Program-made: the position numbers and the translations under genes
Shown here: positions 1 through 9,682 of the stretch, piece by piece
How the letters are laid out: every line of letters begins with the position of its first letter
Position numbering within the stretch: position 1 is the stretch's first letter
Assembly: GCA_022841445.1 (NCBI GenBank)
Contig: JALHRM010000007.1
Span: 1 to 48,189 of the forward strand
Direction: 5' to 3'
From: Candidatus Saccharimonadota bacterium
Lineage (GTDB): Bacteria > Patescibacteriota > Saccharimonadia > Saccharimonadales > UBA10212
Length of the DNA stretch: 48,189 bases
The notes under the pieces: model-generated
Databases searched by the model: none
What the model was told of the DNA's origin: nothing
What the model saw: the letters and a program-made list of their open reading frames with translations, nothing else

Positions 1-135
1 CTCACGCTCGGCAAGCGTGGGAGCGGCGTAGGCAGAGCCTGACAATAATATTGGGATTGCTAAAGCAAATACAAGTAAGGCTGTTTGAGCCAGCACCAAC
101 GCCTTGTGCATTTGCAAAGGCTGATTTCTTAACAT
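1..135 (-). CDS. Secreted protein, N-terminal part only (cut by left edge)
   Basis: An open frame runs off the left edge. It starts at the ATG at 133-135 and gives 45 residues. An AGGAG ribosome-binding site lies at 144-148, eight bases upstream. The start MLRNQPLQMHKALVLAQ is followed by a long hydrophobic stretch and then SGSAYA before APTLAERE. This is a textbook signal peptide with an A-Y-A cleavage site, so the product is exported. The body of the protein lies outside the window and its function cannot be read. The next genes on this strand (236-934 and 1025-1765) also encode an anchored and a secreted protein, so this is part of an envelope cluster. Confidence 0.7.
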   Translation of the reverse strand, partial: MLRNQPLQMHKALVLAQTALLVFALAIPILLSGSAYAAPTLAERE

Positions 136-235
136 TATTAATTCTCCTGATTGTTGTTTTTATTTTTTATAGAACTTGTTTAGTTTTAGCATATGCAAAA
201 TGACTAAGCAAGTACTTTTATAATTTTAGTAAATG

Positions 236-934
236 TTAGAGTGTTTGAAAGGTTTTAATAATATCGTCAATGTCGTTAGAATTCGGATTCGCCTTGAGGT
301 TCTTATACATGATAGTATAGGACGTTTTCAAGCTGTTAGGGCGAGGAAGTGACATTTCGATACCACCCCCGACTGCACCGACAACGACAATGTACCCCCC
401 GGCATCCGGGTTACATGGAAATAAAACTTGCTTATACGTAAGGTTGAGTGGCACTCTCGAGCTACCGGCCGGCAACAAAGTTTTACAATGAGCCGAAATT
501 CCTCCGTCAGACTCTAAACGTCCGTCAGGCGTAGGTTTAACGGGGTAAACTCTTGAAATCTGAGTATTGGCGAGTACCTCTTTAGGGGTGTTGCTCACTG
601 AAATAACAAGCTCCTGCTCGGTAAGCTGACCGTTTAGAGCTCTATACACAAACTGATTGGCACTTAGTGCGGTTCCGGCGACTGCTCTCCACTGGTCACT
701 CGCTTGAAATTGGAAGAATTGGCTCCTTAATATATTGGTACTCCTCGGCAATACAACGCTATTGGTTTCACTGGATACAACGGAAGTTGAAGAACGAGAA
801 CTTATATACACATCAACAGCAACAACAATGCCAACAATGACAAGCAATGCAGTAAACGACGCCACTACCCTCCGTAAGTATCGGCGCTTGCGAGCGACGT
901 AATAATTACTCGCTCTGTGATGATATTTGGACAT
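236..934 (-). CDS. Membrane-anchored extracytoplasmic protein, unknown function
   Basis: The product has 232 residues. A basic N-terminus (SKYHHRASNYYVARKRRYLRR) leads into one hydrophobic segment at about residues 22-45 (VVASFTALLVIVGIVVAVDV). This is a signal anchor without a clear cleavage site. The remaining roughly 185 residues should be outside the cell; they carry two cysteines (about residues 150 and 174) that could form a disulfide. I do not recognise the domain. It lies 90 bp downstream of the secreted protein at 1025-1765 on the same strand and may share its transcript. The translation reads cleanly to the stop, so the gene looks intact. Confidence 0.7.
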   Translation of the reverse strand: MSKYHHRASNYYVARKRRYLRRVVASFTALLVIVGIVVAVDVYISSRSSTSVVSSETNSVVLPRSTNILRSQFFQFQASDQWRAVAGTALSANQFVYRALNGQLTEQELVISVSNTPKEVLANTQISRVYPVKPTPDGRLESDGGISAHCKTLLPAGSSRVPLNLTYKQVLFPCNPDAGGYIVVVGAVGGGIEMSLPRPNSLKTSYTIMYKNLKANPNSNDIDDIIKTFQTL

Positions 935-1024
935 ATGTGTTTCTCGATAGACCAGTTACAATGGTCTGTTTTTTATTTTCCCAGAAAATCTATTAAACTA
1001 CAAACTGCTTGTGCTTTAGCATTC

Positions 1025-1765
1025 TTAGAACGTTGGTACTGCAACAAGGTCATGTACCATTGTATAGCTTCCCGCCTCAGTGATGCTATTAATATTGGCA
1101 ACATAGGAGATTGTATAGTCGGTTCTGCCTATAGCTGGATTGCCTACCGATTGCTGGGAACGAGCAATAACATCGCCAACCACATACTTAAATTGATCAG
1201 GAACATCATAATCCGTTGCGGCCTCACCGTCTGCAAAGCTGTTGTCTGGTATATTAATCGGATTTGCCCCAACATTGGGGCTGGCATTATCAACAAGATT
1301 TATGCCAAACTGCTCAGTCCCCGGGCTTGGAGTAGCTAAGGTAGCCATGGGGTTAATAGTAGCTCCTCCTTCGCTAGTCAACGGCTGGCTCCTGGTATAT
1401 ACCGAGTATGTTCCTGATAAGTATGTACGGATGTAGAACGTGGCGCTTCCGCTTGCAGTGGCACTCGGTGTTAAATCACCCAAGTTAACCGTAGCATTGC
1501 TGACATTAAATTCTAGATATGGCTCATTAGGGGTTATAAACCCAGCAATCGCATCGTAATTCGCACTCGAACTAAAGCCAACACCCAGATTACCGACGCT
1601 CTGCTGCGATCGATAATTTGATGACGATGCATCGAGTTCGCTCCCAATACCAAAAGCCTGCTCTTCAACTTTATAGTTAGTCGAGGTGGATTGCGCGTAT
1701 ACCGCAGAACCACTACAGAATAAACAGCATAGCAGTAACAGGCTGAGTTTCTTTAGATGTCCCAT
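1025..1765 (-). CDS. Secreted beta-rich protein, unknown function
   Basis: The product has 246 residues. Residues 1-24 form a signal peptide with a leucine/cysteine-rich core ending SGSAVYA, then mature QSTSTNYKVEEQ. The mature part is rich in Ser, Thr, Asn and Gly and has the alternating pattern of beta-strands. It contains two similar phrases, SSSNYRSQQSVGNLGVG and SSANYDAIAGF, which suggest short repeats. A middle segment (EFNVSNATVNLGDL) resembles the strand pattern of bacterial surface adhesin domains, but I cannot name a family. There is no C-terminal anchor, so it is probably released or bound non-covalently. It is divergent from the gene at 1887. Confidence 0.7.
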   Translation of the reverse strand: MGHLKKLSLLLLCCLFCSGSAVYAQSTSTNYKVEEQAFGIGSELDASSSNYRSQQSVGNLGVGFSSSANYDAIAGFITPNEPYLEFNVSNATVNLGDLTPSATASGSATFYIRTYLSGTYSVYTRSQPLTSEGGATINPMATLATPSPGTEQFGINLVDNASPNVGANPINIPDNSFADGEAATDYDVPDQFKYVVGDVIARSQQSVGNPAIGRTDYTISYVANINSITEAGSYTMVHDLVAVPTF

Positions 1766-1843
1766 TTACTTAAAAATTTTAGCATAACTGTTTATGCGAT
1801 GTTTGTTCCGGGGCGTTTATTGATAACAAATTGGCTTATGGTT

Positions 1844-1852
1844 TGTTATACT
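1844..1852 (+). promoter_or_regulatory. Extended -10 promoter for the gene at 1887
   Basis: TGTTATACT is an extended -10 element (TG-N-TATACT), 34 bases before the ATG at 1887. A TTGATA at 1820-1825 is too far away (21-base spacer) to be a good -35, so recognition would rest on the extended -10. The gene has only a weak Shine-Dalgarno sequence. Confidence 0.4.
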
Positions 1853-1886
1853 TGAGGGGATTTGGTATTAACCATAGGTATTACAT

Positions 1887-2915
1887 ATGGGTGAGGAAAA
1901 GAAAGACGAAGCCGAAAAAAACTCGCTTGAAAACGATTCATTAGAGGCGCCATCTACCGAGGTAAAGACCGCCGACAGCGAATCAAACTCTCTTGAGAGC
2001 GGTGCAGTAGCAGCCGAGCCTGCTGAAGACACCTCCAGTAAGAAGAAATCCAAAAAATCTTCAGCCGGGAAAGGCGGGATTGTCGGGTTTATCACCACAC
2101 ATCTTAATATTTATATGCTGTTATTCCTTCTTTTGCTTGTTATTGCTGGTTTAGCGATATTCATTTCATACCAATCAAGTAAAAAAGAAGCCGCCAAAAC
2201 AGACATAAAAGTCGAGAAGCTAAGCGAAAAAGATTTGGCTGCTATCCAAAACAGCACTACAACCGTCGGCGATGCCAAGTCGGTACTTAATGTTGAAAGC
2301 AATGCCGTTTTCAACGGTCGCGTATTAGTGCGTGACAGTTTAGATGTTGCAGGAACAATCAAGGTGGGTGGAGCACTAGCGCTCCCCGGAATTACCGTCA
2401 GCGGTACTAGTCAGTTTGACGAAGTTAAGCTAAACAACATATCGGTCTCTGGTAACGCTACTGTGCTGGGGCAGCTCAGTATCCAAAAGTCATTGCTTGT
2501 CAGTGGAGGAGCCACATTTGGTGGGCCAATTGCCGCCCCACAACTAAACATCGATAATTTGCAGATTAACAAAGATTTGGTTCTTAACCGACATATTGCT
2601 GCTGGTGGCGTCACACCAGGCCTCGTATTTGGCTCGGCACTTGGTGCCGGCGGTACTGCATCTGTGAACGGATCCGATACCGCTGGAACACTCACTGTTA
2701 ATACCGGTGGCTCGCCAACTGCCGGCTGTTTTGCAACCATTAATTTTAGTCAGAAGTTCAACTCCACACCGCATATTGCCATTAGTCCAGTCGGGGCGTC
2801 TGCTGGCAGTTTGAATTATTACATCAATAGGACATCCAGTTCATTGTCTATTTGTACAGCATCAGCAGCACCGGCCAGTAGTAGCTTTGGCTTTGATTAT
2901 GTTGCCTTGGACTAA
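1887..2915 (+). CDS. Anchored extracellular protein with beta-solenoid-like repeats
   Basis: The product has 342 residues. Residues 1-65 are a charged, disordered cytoplasmic tail rich in Glu, Ser and Lys. One membrane segment follows at about residues 73-95 (YMLLFLLLLVIAGLAIFIS). Beyond it the chain repeats units such as NAVFNGRVLVRDSLDVAGTIKVG and SVSGNATVLGQLSIQKSLLVSG. This is the short-strand pattern of a beta-helix, as in bactofilin or tail-fibre shafts. The C-terminal 90 residues (starting near GSALGAGGTASVNGSDTAG, ending FGFDYVALD) form a compact beta domain of the kind seen at the tip of fibre-like proteins in CPR genomes. I infer a surface-exposed stalk with a terminal domain. The stop is two bases before the structured element at 2917. 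Confidence 0.7.
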   Translation: MGEEKKDEAEKNSLENDSLEAPSTEVKTADSESNSLESGAVAAEPAEDTSSKKKSKKSSAGKGGIVGFITTHLNIYMLLFLLLLVIAGLAIFISYQSSKKEAAKTDIKVEKLSEKDLAAIQNSTTTVGDAKSVLNVESNAVFNGRVLVRDSLDVAGTIKVGGALALPGITVSGTSQFDEVKLNNISVSGNATVLGQLSIQKSLLVSGGATFGGPIAAPQLNIDNLQINKDLVLNRHIAAGGVTPGLVFGSALGAGGTASVNGSDTAGTLTVNTGGSPTAGCFATINFSQKFNSTPHIAISPVGASAGSLNYYINRTSSSLSICTASAAPASSSFGFDYVALD

Positions 2916-2920
2916 ACTAC

Positions 2921-2946
2921 TTTTACTTTGTACCGACAAAGTAAAA
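2921..2946. repeat. Left boundary hairpin (10-bp perfect stem, 6-base loop)
   Basis: TTTTACTTTG at 2921-2930 and CAAAGTAAAA at 2937-2946 are exact reverse complements around the loop TACCGA. It begins five bases after the stop codon of the + strand gene. No run of T follows the stem on the + strand, so it is not a classical intrinsic terminator. Confidence 0.75.
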
Positions 2947-3122
2947 CAAAACTCCCGACCCGAGTCAAAAACACTATTGAATAAAGATCCCCTTTTACTC
3001 GTGTCCTGCGGAACTCCCTTAAGGTCGGCCTAAAGGCTAGTCCTCGGCCAGCGATGTAAAAAGGAAGTCTTTATTCATCGGTTTTCGCCAACGGCCGGAA
3101 ACCCAGGCTGCAGCGAATGGGT

Positions 3123-3259
3123 CCGGGCATAGAGCTTATTTCCTGAGAGACTACGTCAAGCAAACAACCAAAACAGGCGAGGACTGTCTGAGCGAAGCGA
3201 GTTCCGCAAGCCTGTTGTTTGCTTTGACTAGTTGTCTCATCAAGAAATTAGCTGCCCGG
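3123..3259. repeat. Long imperfect palindrome (about 137 bases)
   Basis: CCGGGCA at 3123-3129 pairs with TGCCCGG at 3253-3259. AGCT at 3133-3136 pairs with AGCT at 3250-3253, in partial competition with the outer stem. A region around TTTCCTGA pairs imperfectly with the region before 3247. The 14-base arm at 3155-3168 (GTCAAGCAAACAAC) pairs with 3214-3228 with one bulged base. The centre holds GGACTGTCTGAGCGAAGCGAGTTCC, itself partly self-complementary. A fold of this length is far beyond a normal terminator. Confidence 0.6.
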
Positions 3260-3266
3260 TGGGTTT

Positions 3267-3296
3267 TGACTACTTTTGACCAGACAAAAGTAGTCA
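3267..3296. repeat. Right boundary hairpin (12-bp perfect stem, 6-base loop)
   Basis: TGACTACTTTTG at 3267-3278 and CAAAAGTAGTCA at 3285-3296 are exact reverse complements around ACCAGA. It lies 63 bases downstream of the atpC stop and could serve as a 3' end hairpin for the ATP synthase mRNA, but the base run after the stem on the minus strand is AAAACCC rather than T-rich. Confidence 0.75.
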
Positions 3297-3358
3297 ATCA
3301 TTGCAAGTCGAAGATTTGCTAAGTTCATAAATTACACAACTAGGAGTAGTCCGGAAGT

Positions 3359-3718
3359 CTAGACATCTAAAAACACGGTAACTTGGTCGGCCTTAACATG
3401 CATAATAGCCCGCGTGATCTTGATAGTGAAGTCATCCGCCCCTGTTCTGCGAACCACGATGTCACACGGAGAAAGTAGTGTCATAAAATTTTTGTGACGA
3501 GGCAGGATGTCAAATGGACCGGTGTCGTTTTCGGCACTAATGCTTTCAGCATCTTCGTCGTAATACACCTTAAACGGCGCGTAGATCTTAACACGCATGA
3601 CCGATTTACCATCAGCGTTTGAACGTGTCACAAAGCCTTGCTTTTTATCCTGTTTGTTGTCGGCTACCGACTTATTTGGGTCGGATGCTATATCCTGGGG
3701 ATTTGATTCTTCAGGCAT
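3359..3718 (-). CDS. atpC: ATP synthase F1 epsilon subunit, N-terminal domain only
   Basis: The product has 119 residues. Residues 1-40 are a charged extension rich in Asp, Lys and Asn that is not normal for the family. From about residue 41 the beta-sandwich domain is visible: VKIYAPFKVYYDEDAESISA, then GPFDILPRHKNFMTLLSPCD, which matches the epsilon GxFGILPxHxPxxTxL region. The chain stops right after the sandwich (VKADQVTVFLDV). The C-terminal two-helix domain that inhibits ATP hydrolysis in typical epsilon subunits is therefore absent. This is the last gene of the operon, nine bases after atpD. Position and motif make the assignment firm despite low similarity. Confidence 0.85.
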   Translation of the reverse strand: MPEESNPQDIASDPNKSVADNKQDKKQGFVTRSNADGKSVMRVKIYAPFKVYYDEDAESISAENDTGPFDILPRHKNFMTLLSPCDIVVRRTGADDFTIKITRAIMHVKADQVTVFLDV

Positions 3719-3727
3719 AGTTGCTTT

Positions 3728-5885
<2,158 letters not shown>

Positions 5886-5889
<4 letters not shown>

Positions 5890-7460
5890 TTTTTTGCCCC
5901 CGATGCGACTGGTTCTTTAGAAGGTTCGGGCTGTTTTTCGTCGGTTGGCTTTGCGGCTGATTCCTCTATTTTCTTGGCAGTTTCGGTAGTAGCAGCTGCA
6001 TCAGCGGACGGTGTTGCAGCAGCTTGGGGAGCAGCACCCTTTAGCTGTACGAGGCTTTGGGATTTTAATTGTGCAAGATTAGCATCGTAGTTTTCATCGG
6101 TAGTTGTTTTTGCAATCTCTTGAACATTCTTTTTGAGTGCGGCTAGATCAACCGTCTCACCATCCCCAACATTCAGGATAATATCGAACATCATCTGCTG
6201 CGCCATTAAGCTGAATGTCTCACCAGGTGCCTGTATAAGCAATTGATTAACTGTTTGCCCTAGGGCAAGATCTTTCTTTGCCTGCAGGGCAAGCTCGGAA
6301 CCAAAACGTGAATATTCGAGCGCCTGACGGTACGCCGCCATCGATTTCATAGTCGTGCTGGCTATTTTTTTCTGGCGATCATTATGACCGACACCGCCAA
6401 TACGAGTAACTGACAATCCAGAGTTAAGCGCCGGGCGGAGTCCATCACGAAAGATGTCCATATCTAAAATCCATTGCCCATCGGTGATTGACATGATGTT
6501 GGTTGGTAGAAACGCGGTAATATCGCCACCGGCCGCCAATACTACAGGTACGGAAGTTAAGTGTTTACTGTTACGGTGCAGGCGGCCAGCCCTCTCAAGC
6601 AGCGATGAATGAACATAGAACATGTCGCCAGGGTAACTGTCACGACCTGGACTAGTGCCAGACATCAACGCCATTTCGCGGTAAGCATGAGCATGACTTG
6701 TTAAGTCATCGTAGACGATAATTGTGTCTTGATCCATCTTTTGCCACATATATTCAGCCATGGCGCAGCCCACGTATGGTGCCAGATAGCTCATCACTAA
6801 TGACTCAAACATAGTAGAAACAATCACAATTGCTTTTTCCATGGCATGGTTGTCGTTTAACCGTGTCAACAATTGGTCAACATCTGAACGGCGCTTAGCG
6901 ATCAAGACATATACCACAATCTGGTCAGTGTCACGCTGATTAATGGCAAGCTGTGTTGCAAGTGTCGTTTTACCAGACTTGCTATCGCCTAGCAGCGCCA
7001 TACGCTGCCCACGAACAATCGGAAATAGCGAATCAATAACTATCACCCCCGATTCCAGTTGATCCTTGAGCTGCTGTCGCTCATGGATTGGTGGCGCAGT
7101 ATTGAACACCGGCCATACCGAATCTGCTGCAATCGGCCCTTTACCATCCAACGGTTCGCCGGTCACGGATATGACACGTCCAACAAAATCCTTCCCGACT
7201 TTTGCAACCAGTTGATCGTGTTGCAACACCGCGACCATCCCAATGCGTAGCGTGTCAGCACCAAGGTGCAACACCACAATATAATCTTCTAGAATGTGAT
7301 GAACGTAGCCTTTGGAACCATCTTCAAACATGACTAAGCCATGAGTATTTACAGGTTGGAGCCCTCGAACATGGACAAGAAAGTTTGTGACTCCAATTAC
7401 TTCGCCAACCGGCTTGCCTGCGGCCACCAACTGATCAAAGTGTGTATTGGTTTCACTCAT
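5886..7460 (-). CDS. atpA: ATP synthase F1 alpha subunit
   Basis: The product has 524 residues. The Walker A loop is [15 protein letters not shown] near residue 160, where the family usually has GDRQTGKT. The arginine-finger segment is [18 protein letters not shown], and the [24 protein letters not shown] block is typical of alpha. The last 55 residues are a low-complexity tail rich in Ala, Pro, Lys and Glu that ordinary alpha subunits lack. The tail may be flexible or bind something outside the F1 head. It overlaps the genes on both sides by four bases. Confidence 0.95.
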
Positions 7461-8032
7461 GCTGCTGGTACCTTAGGTTGTTCTGCTTGCTTGGCGGGTT
7501 GTGGTGCAGGATTGGTGGCCTGGGCTACTTCTTTTTTGACTACCCGATTAGCGGCCTCTTCAATAAGTTGCACTACGTACGGCTCCTGTTGCTTTAGGTA
7601 TGAACGAAGGCTCATGTCAAATAAAAGATTTGGAGTTCGTAGTACGCAGCCTGCGGCAATACCCGGTTGTAAACCAACCGTTAAAAGTGCTTGAGCGTGT
7701 ATGTTTTCCCGCAGCCATGACAATATTCTTTCCAGTGCCTTGACCGAAGGTTCGGAAGCGAAGCTAATATGGAGAACTGGGCTTTTCCCCATAACCGTAT
7801 TAAGTCGAGCGGTGAGTTCTTTGCGGTGATTTTCATCGGTCAAATTATAGTCATTGAGCCGAGCAAGTTCATCCAGTTGACGGGTAAGCTTAGGAAGTTG
7901 CAGGGGTGTGCCTGGTGTCCTTACTTTTGCAGCTGTCATAAAGTCGTTGAGGGCGTTAAGTTCACGCATCGCCCGAGCCACATCAATGGTACTAGTAACA
8001 CCAAGTGGCAATCTAAATGTCTGCTTCTCCAT
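7457..8032 (-). CDS. atpH: ATP synthase F1 delta (OSCP) subunit, divergent
   Basis: The product has 191 residues. It sits between b and alpha, the normal place for delta. The C-terminal part fits the delta/OSCP pattern: [20 protein letters not shown] then [12 protein letters not shown], matching the family's IGGxxIRxGDxxxDxSVRxxL. The helical N-terminal half has little recognisable similarity, and a Pro/Ala/Lys tail of about 25 residues ends the chain, like the tail of the neighbouring alpha. Delta links the F1 head to the b stalk, so the matching tails might interact; that is inference. Without the operon context I would be much less sure. Confidence 0.8.
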   Translation of the reverse strand: MEKQTFRLPLGVTSTIDVARAMRELNALNDFMTAAKVRTPGTPLQLPKLTRQLDELARLNDYNLTDENHRKELTARLNTVMGKSPVLHISFASEPSVKALERILSWLRENIHAQALLTVGLQPGIAAGCVLRTPNLLFDMSLRSYLKQQEPYVVQLIEEAANRVVKKEVAQATNPAPQPAKQAEQPKVPAA

Positions 8033-8061
8033 AGCTTAAACATAACTCCCATTTTGAGAGA

Positions 8062-8123
8062 CCCAATCCTTTACAGTACTTGGCTGTGCAAAGTAATGTA
8101 CTGGTGTGGTGCTAAGAATTGGG
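8062..8123 (-). promoter_or_regulatory. Nested inverted repeats between atpF and atpH
   Basis: ATTGGG at 8118-8123 pairs with CCCAAT at 8062-8067. Inside, GTACTG at 8098-8103 pairs with CAGTAC at 8074-8079. This is the only sizeable gap (91 bases) from atpF to atpC. It may fold into an mRNA hairpin that affects processing or the relative amount of b and F1 subunits. There is no T-run after it, so it is not an obvious terminator. Confidence 0.4.
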
Positions 8124-8753
8124 CTAAGTGCCACGCTTAATGTCCTCAATGATGGCGCTTTTATTATTTTCAAGCTCCGCTAAAATGTAGTCAAGCTGAT
8201 CCGTTAAGTCGATTTGATTACCAATAGCACGAAGCACATAGTGATTAACAATGCGCGCCATTTCTTCCTCAAATCGAGCAACAATACGTGTCTTTTCACC
8301 TTCGGCTTGGTGAGCTAACTGCTGCAGTAGTACCTCGCGTTGCTGTTCAACTACCGCACGGGTTTTTTCAATCGATTCAAGGGCCAACTGCTTAGCATCA
8401 GTAATAGATTGTTCGTACTTCTTAAACTCATCCTGAAGCGTACGAGTTATTTCCGAACGCATATAATCGTTGAGTTGTGAGGTCGTTTCCCGAAGGTCTT
8501 GTTGTAAGAACATGGCGTTTTCGCCAATTATTTTTTCAAAATGCAACCGTCCGCGGTTACGTAATTCTTCTCGGAACTCATCGTTAAATATATGCTCCAC
8601 GTCTTCACGAGCAGCCTGTTCGATAGTATCAACTGCCGATTTGCGCTGTTGATCACTCCCTTGAGCCGACTTAAGCTGGAAAGCTACCCATAAAAATGCC
8701 AGCGTCGCGACTACCAGCATTAAAATAACAAGAATTAACCCACCCGTGTTCAT
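8124..8753 (-). CDS. atpF: ATP synthase F0 b subunit (peripheral stalk)
   Basis: The product has 209 residues, longer than the usual 155-170. One membrane segment lies at residues 4-26 (GGLILVILMLVVATLAFLWVAF). The rest is a long, charged, alanine/glutamate/glutamine-rich helix with heptad spacing, for example SITDAKQLALESIEKTRAVV, as expected for the b dimer coiled coil that holds the F1 head. It precedes delta, alpha, gamma, beta and epsilon in the canonical order. The genes for a and c that normally stand before b are missing here. The extra length might fit the enlarged delta/alpha tails. Confidence 0.88.
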   Translation of the reverse strand: MNTGGLILVILMLVVATLAFLWVAFQLKSAQGSDQQRKSAVDTIEQAAREDVEHIFNDEFREELRNRGRLHFEKIIGENAMFLQQDLRETTSQLNDYMRSEITRTLQDEFKKYEQSITDAKQLALESIEKTRAVVEQQREVLLQQLAHQAEGEKTRIVARFEEEMARIVNHYVLRAIGNQIDLTDQLDYILAELENNKSAIIEDIKRGT

Positions 8754-8824
8754 AAAAATTTACAGTAGTTTCTCTGGGCTGACTTGATATTCAAAACTAA
8801 CGTCACGTGCCAAGAGAATCCCTC

Positions 8825-9652
8825 CTATAGTTTCAGTAATAAATATACCCCAAAAATGCCTACAATAAAAACAATCAATCCAAAAATAACCACTTGTATC
8901 AAGCCTTTTATTATCCCGCCCTTGCTCAGCGGATTGCGACCGATTGATATTATGGCACTGCGCACACCAGCGTATAGAAGTGAAGCCGCGATAAAGCTAG
9001 TGACAAACAAAATAGCAAGCGCGAGATACATTCTCGGTGTTGGCACTGGTTTTCCGGCAATTTTTTCCCCAGCAGCTCGCAAAAACTCAGGAAGATAGTT
9101 CTTATCGGCTGCTCTAAATGGATTCGTCCCCACCTTGATATCAACAAGAATCCTAGCAATACCAGCCCCGCCACTCGTATTTGTTAATACGTTGGCTTTA
9201 CCGTTAAAAGGCTCCAAGGCTTTACCGAGTACGTGACTGTACTTTTCATTTGATTTGGCGCCAATGCCCGGCGCACTACCAACCGATACATAATCACCCA
9301 CCGCAATCGGACCGTTTTCACTTGAAACCAATACGCCATACCGACCAGCAGTAGCAACAAATGTTTTCTGACCAGTTTCTGTTAGTGTGACCGGCGCATC
9401 GTTCGGATCGACTACCACCCCATGGACACTGCTAAGTTTATCGGCCGTTGCCGGAGATACCTTCCTGACATCCTTATTCACTAATTGGACGATTTGCCCA
9501 CGTACCAGCTGTTCGTCAGATATATAACCCTGAATAACCGCCTCGGCATAAACGCGAACACTACATAGCACTACTCCAAAGATAATCATCAATAATACGA
9601 GCAAGCGCCAAGCAGTTTGATTTTTGGTACGCAGCGAAAGTTCCATAATCAT
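8825..9652 (-). CDS. Secreted beta domain plus C-terminal two-helix membrane hairpin, unknown
   Basis: The product has 275 residues. A hydrophobic signal or anchor segment lies at residues 14-37 and ends ...VRVYAEA. An extracytoplasmic domain of about 165 residues follows. Its phrase PIAVGDYVSVGSAPGIGAKS, then VLGKALEPFNG and IARILVDIKV, resembles the small beta domain often found in CPR surface and fibre proteins (GDxVxxSxxPGxA...GxALE...G). The C-terminus holds two membrane helices (about 203-226 and 244-272) joined by a polar loop with IGRNPLSKGG. The R-N-P loop is like that of F0 c subunits, but the second helix has no Asp or Glu, so it cannot be a normal proton-carrying c. It occupies the place of atpB/atpE at the head of the ATP synthase genes. 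Confidence 0.6.
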   Translation of the reverse strand: MIMELSLRTKNQTAWRLLVLLMIIFGVVLCSVRVYAEAVIQGYISDEQLVRGQIVQLVNKDVRKVSPATADKLSSVHGVVVDPNDAPVTLTETGQKTFVATAGRYGVLVSSENGPIAVGDYVSVGSAPGIGAKSNEKYSHVLGKALEPFNGKANVLTNTSGGAGIARILVDIKVGTNPFRAADKNYLPEFLRAAGEKIAGKPVPTPRMYLALAILFVTSFIAASLLYAGVRSAIISIGRNPLSKGGIIKGLIQVVIFGLIVFIVGIFGVYLLLKL

Positions 9653-9656
9653 GGTA

Positions 9657-9662
9657 AGTATA
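9657..9662 (-). promoter_or_regulatory. Possible -10 box for a leaderless ATP synthase transcript
   Basis: TATACT lies only four bases before the ATG at 9652. If used, transcription would begin at or next to the start codon and the mRNA would have no leader. There is no Shine-Dalgarno sequence here, which fits. No clear -35 is visible. Confidence 0.35.
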
Positions 9663-9682
9663 GCGTCATAACGGATAAAACA

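Larger units (their letters stand above)
2917..3300. repeat. Intergenic structured element bounded by two hairpins
   Basis: This stretch has no credible gene but is dense in inverted repeats. A perfect 10-bp hairpin stands at its left end (2921-2946) and a perfect 12-bp hairpin at its right end (3267-3296). The same seven bases, CTACTTT, begin the left boundary and occur in the right stem. Inside are a 9-bp stem (2979-2987 with 3068-3076) that continues into a second imperfect stem, and a long imperfect palindrome (3123-3259). It lies between the stop of the gene at 1887-2915 and the 3' end of the ATP synthase operon. It could be a non-autonomous extragenic element, a structured RNA, or an elaborate convergent terminator. 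The boundaries are my estimate. Confidence 0.6.

Noticed and set aside
2917-3300. The structured block as a plain bidirectional terminator
   Set aside because: Neither boundary hairpin has a T-run on the strand of the gene it follows, and the inner palindrome is too long for that role.
8825-9652. Protein as an F0 c subunit, because of the IGRNP loop and two C-terminal helices
   Set aside because: There is no membrane Asp or Glu, it is far longer than c, and has a secreted domain. Recorded only as a resemblance.
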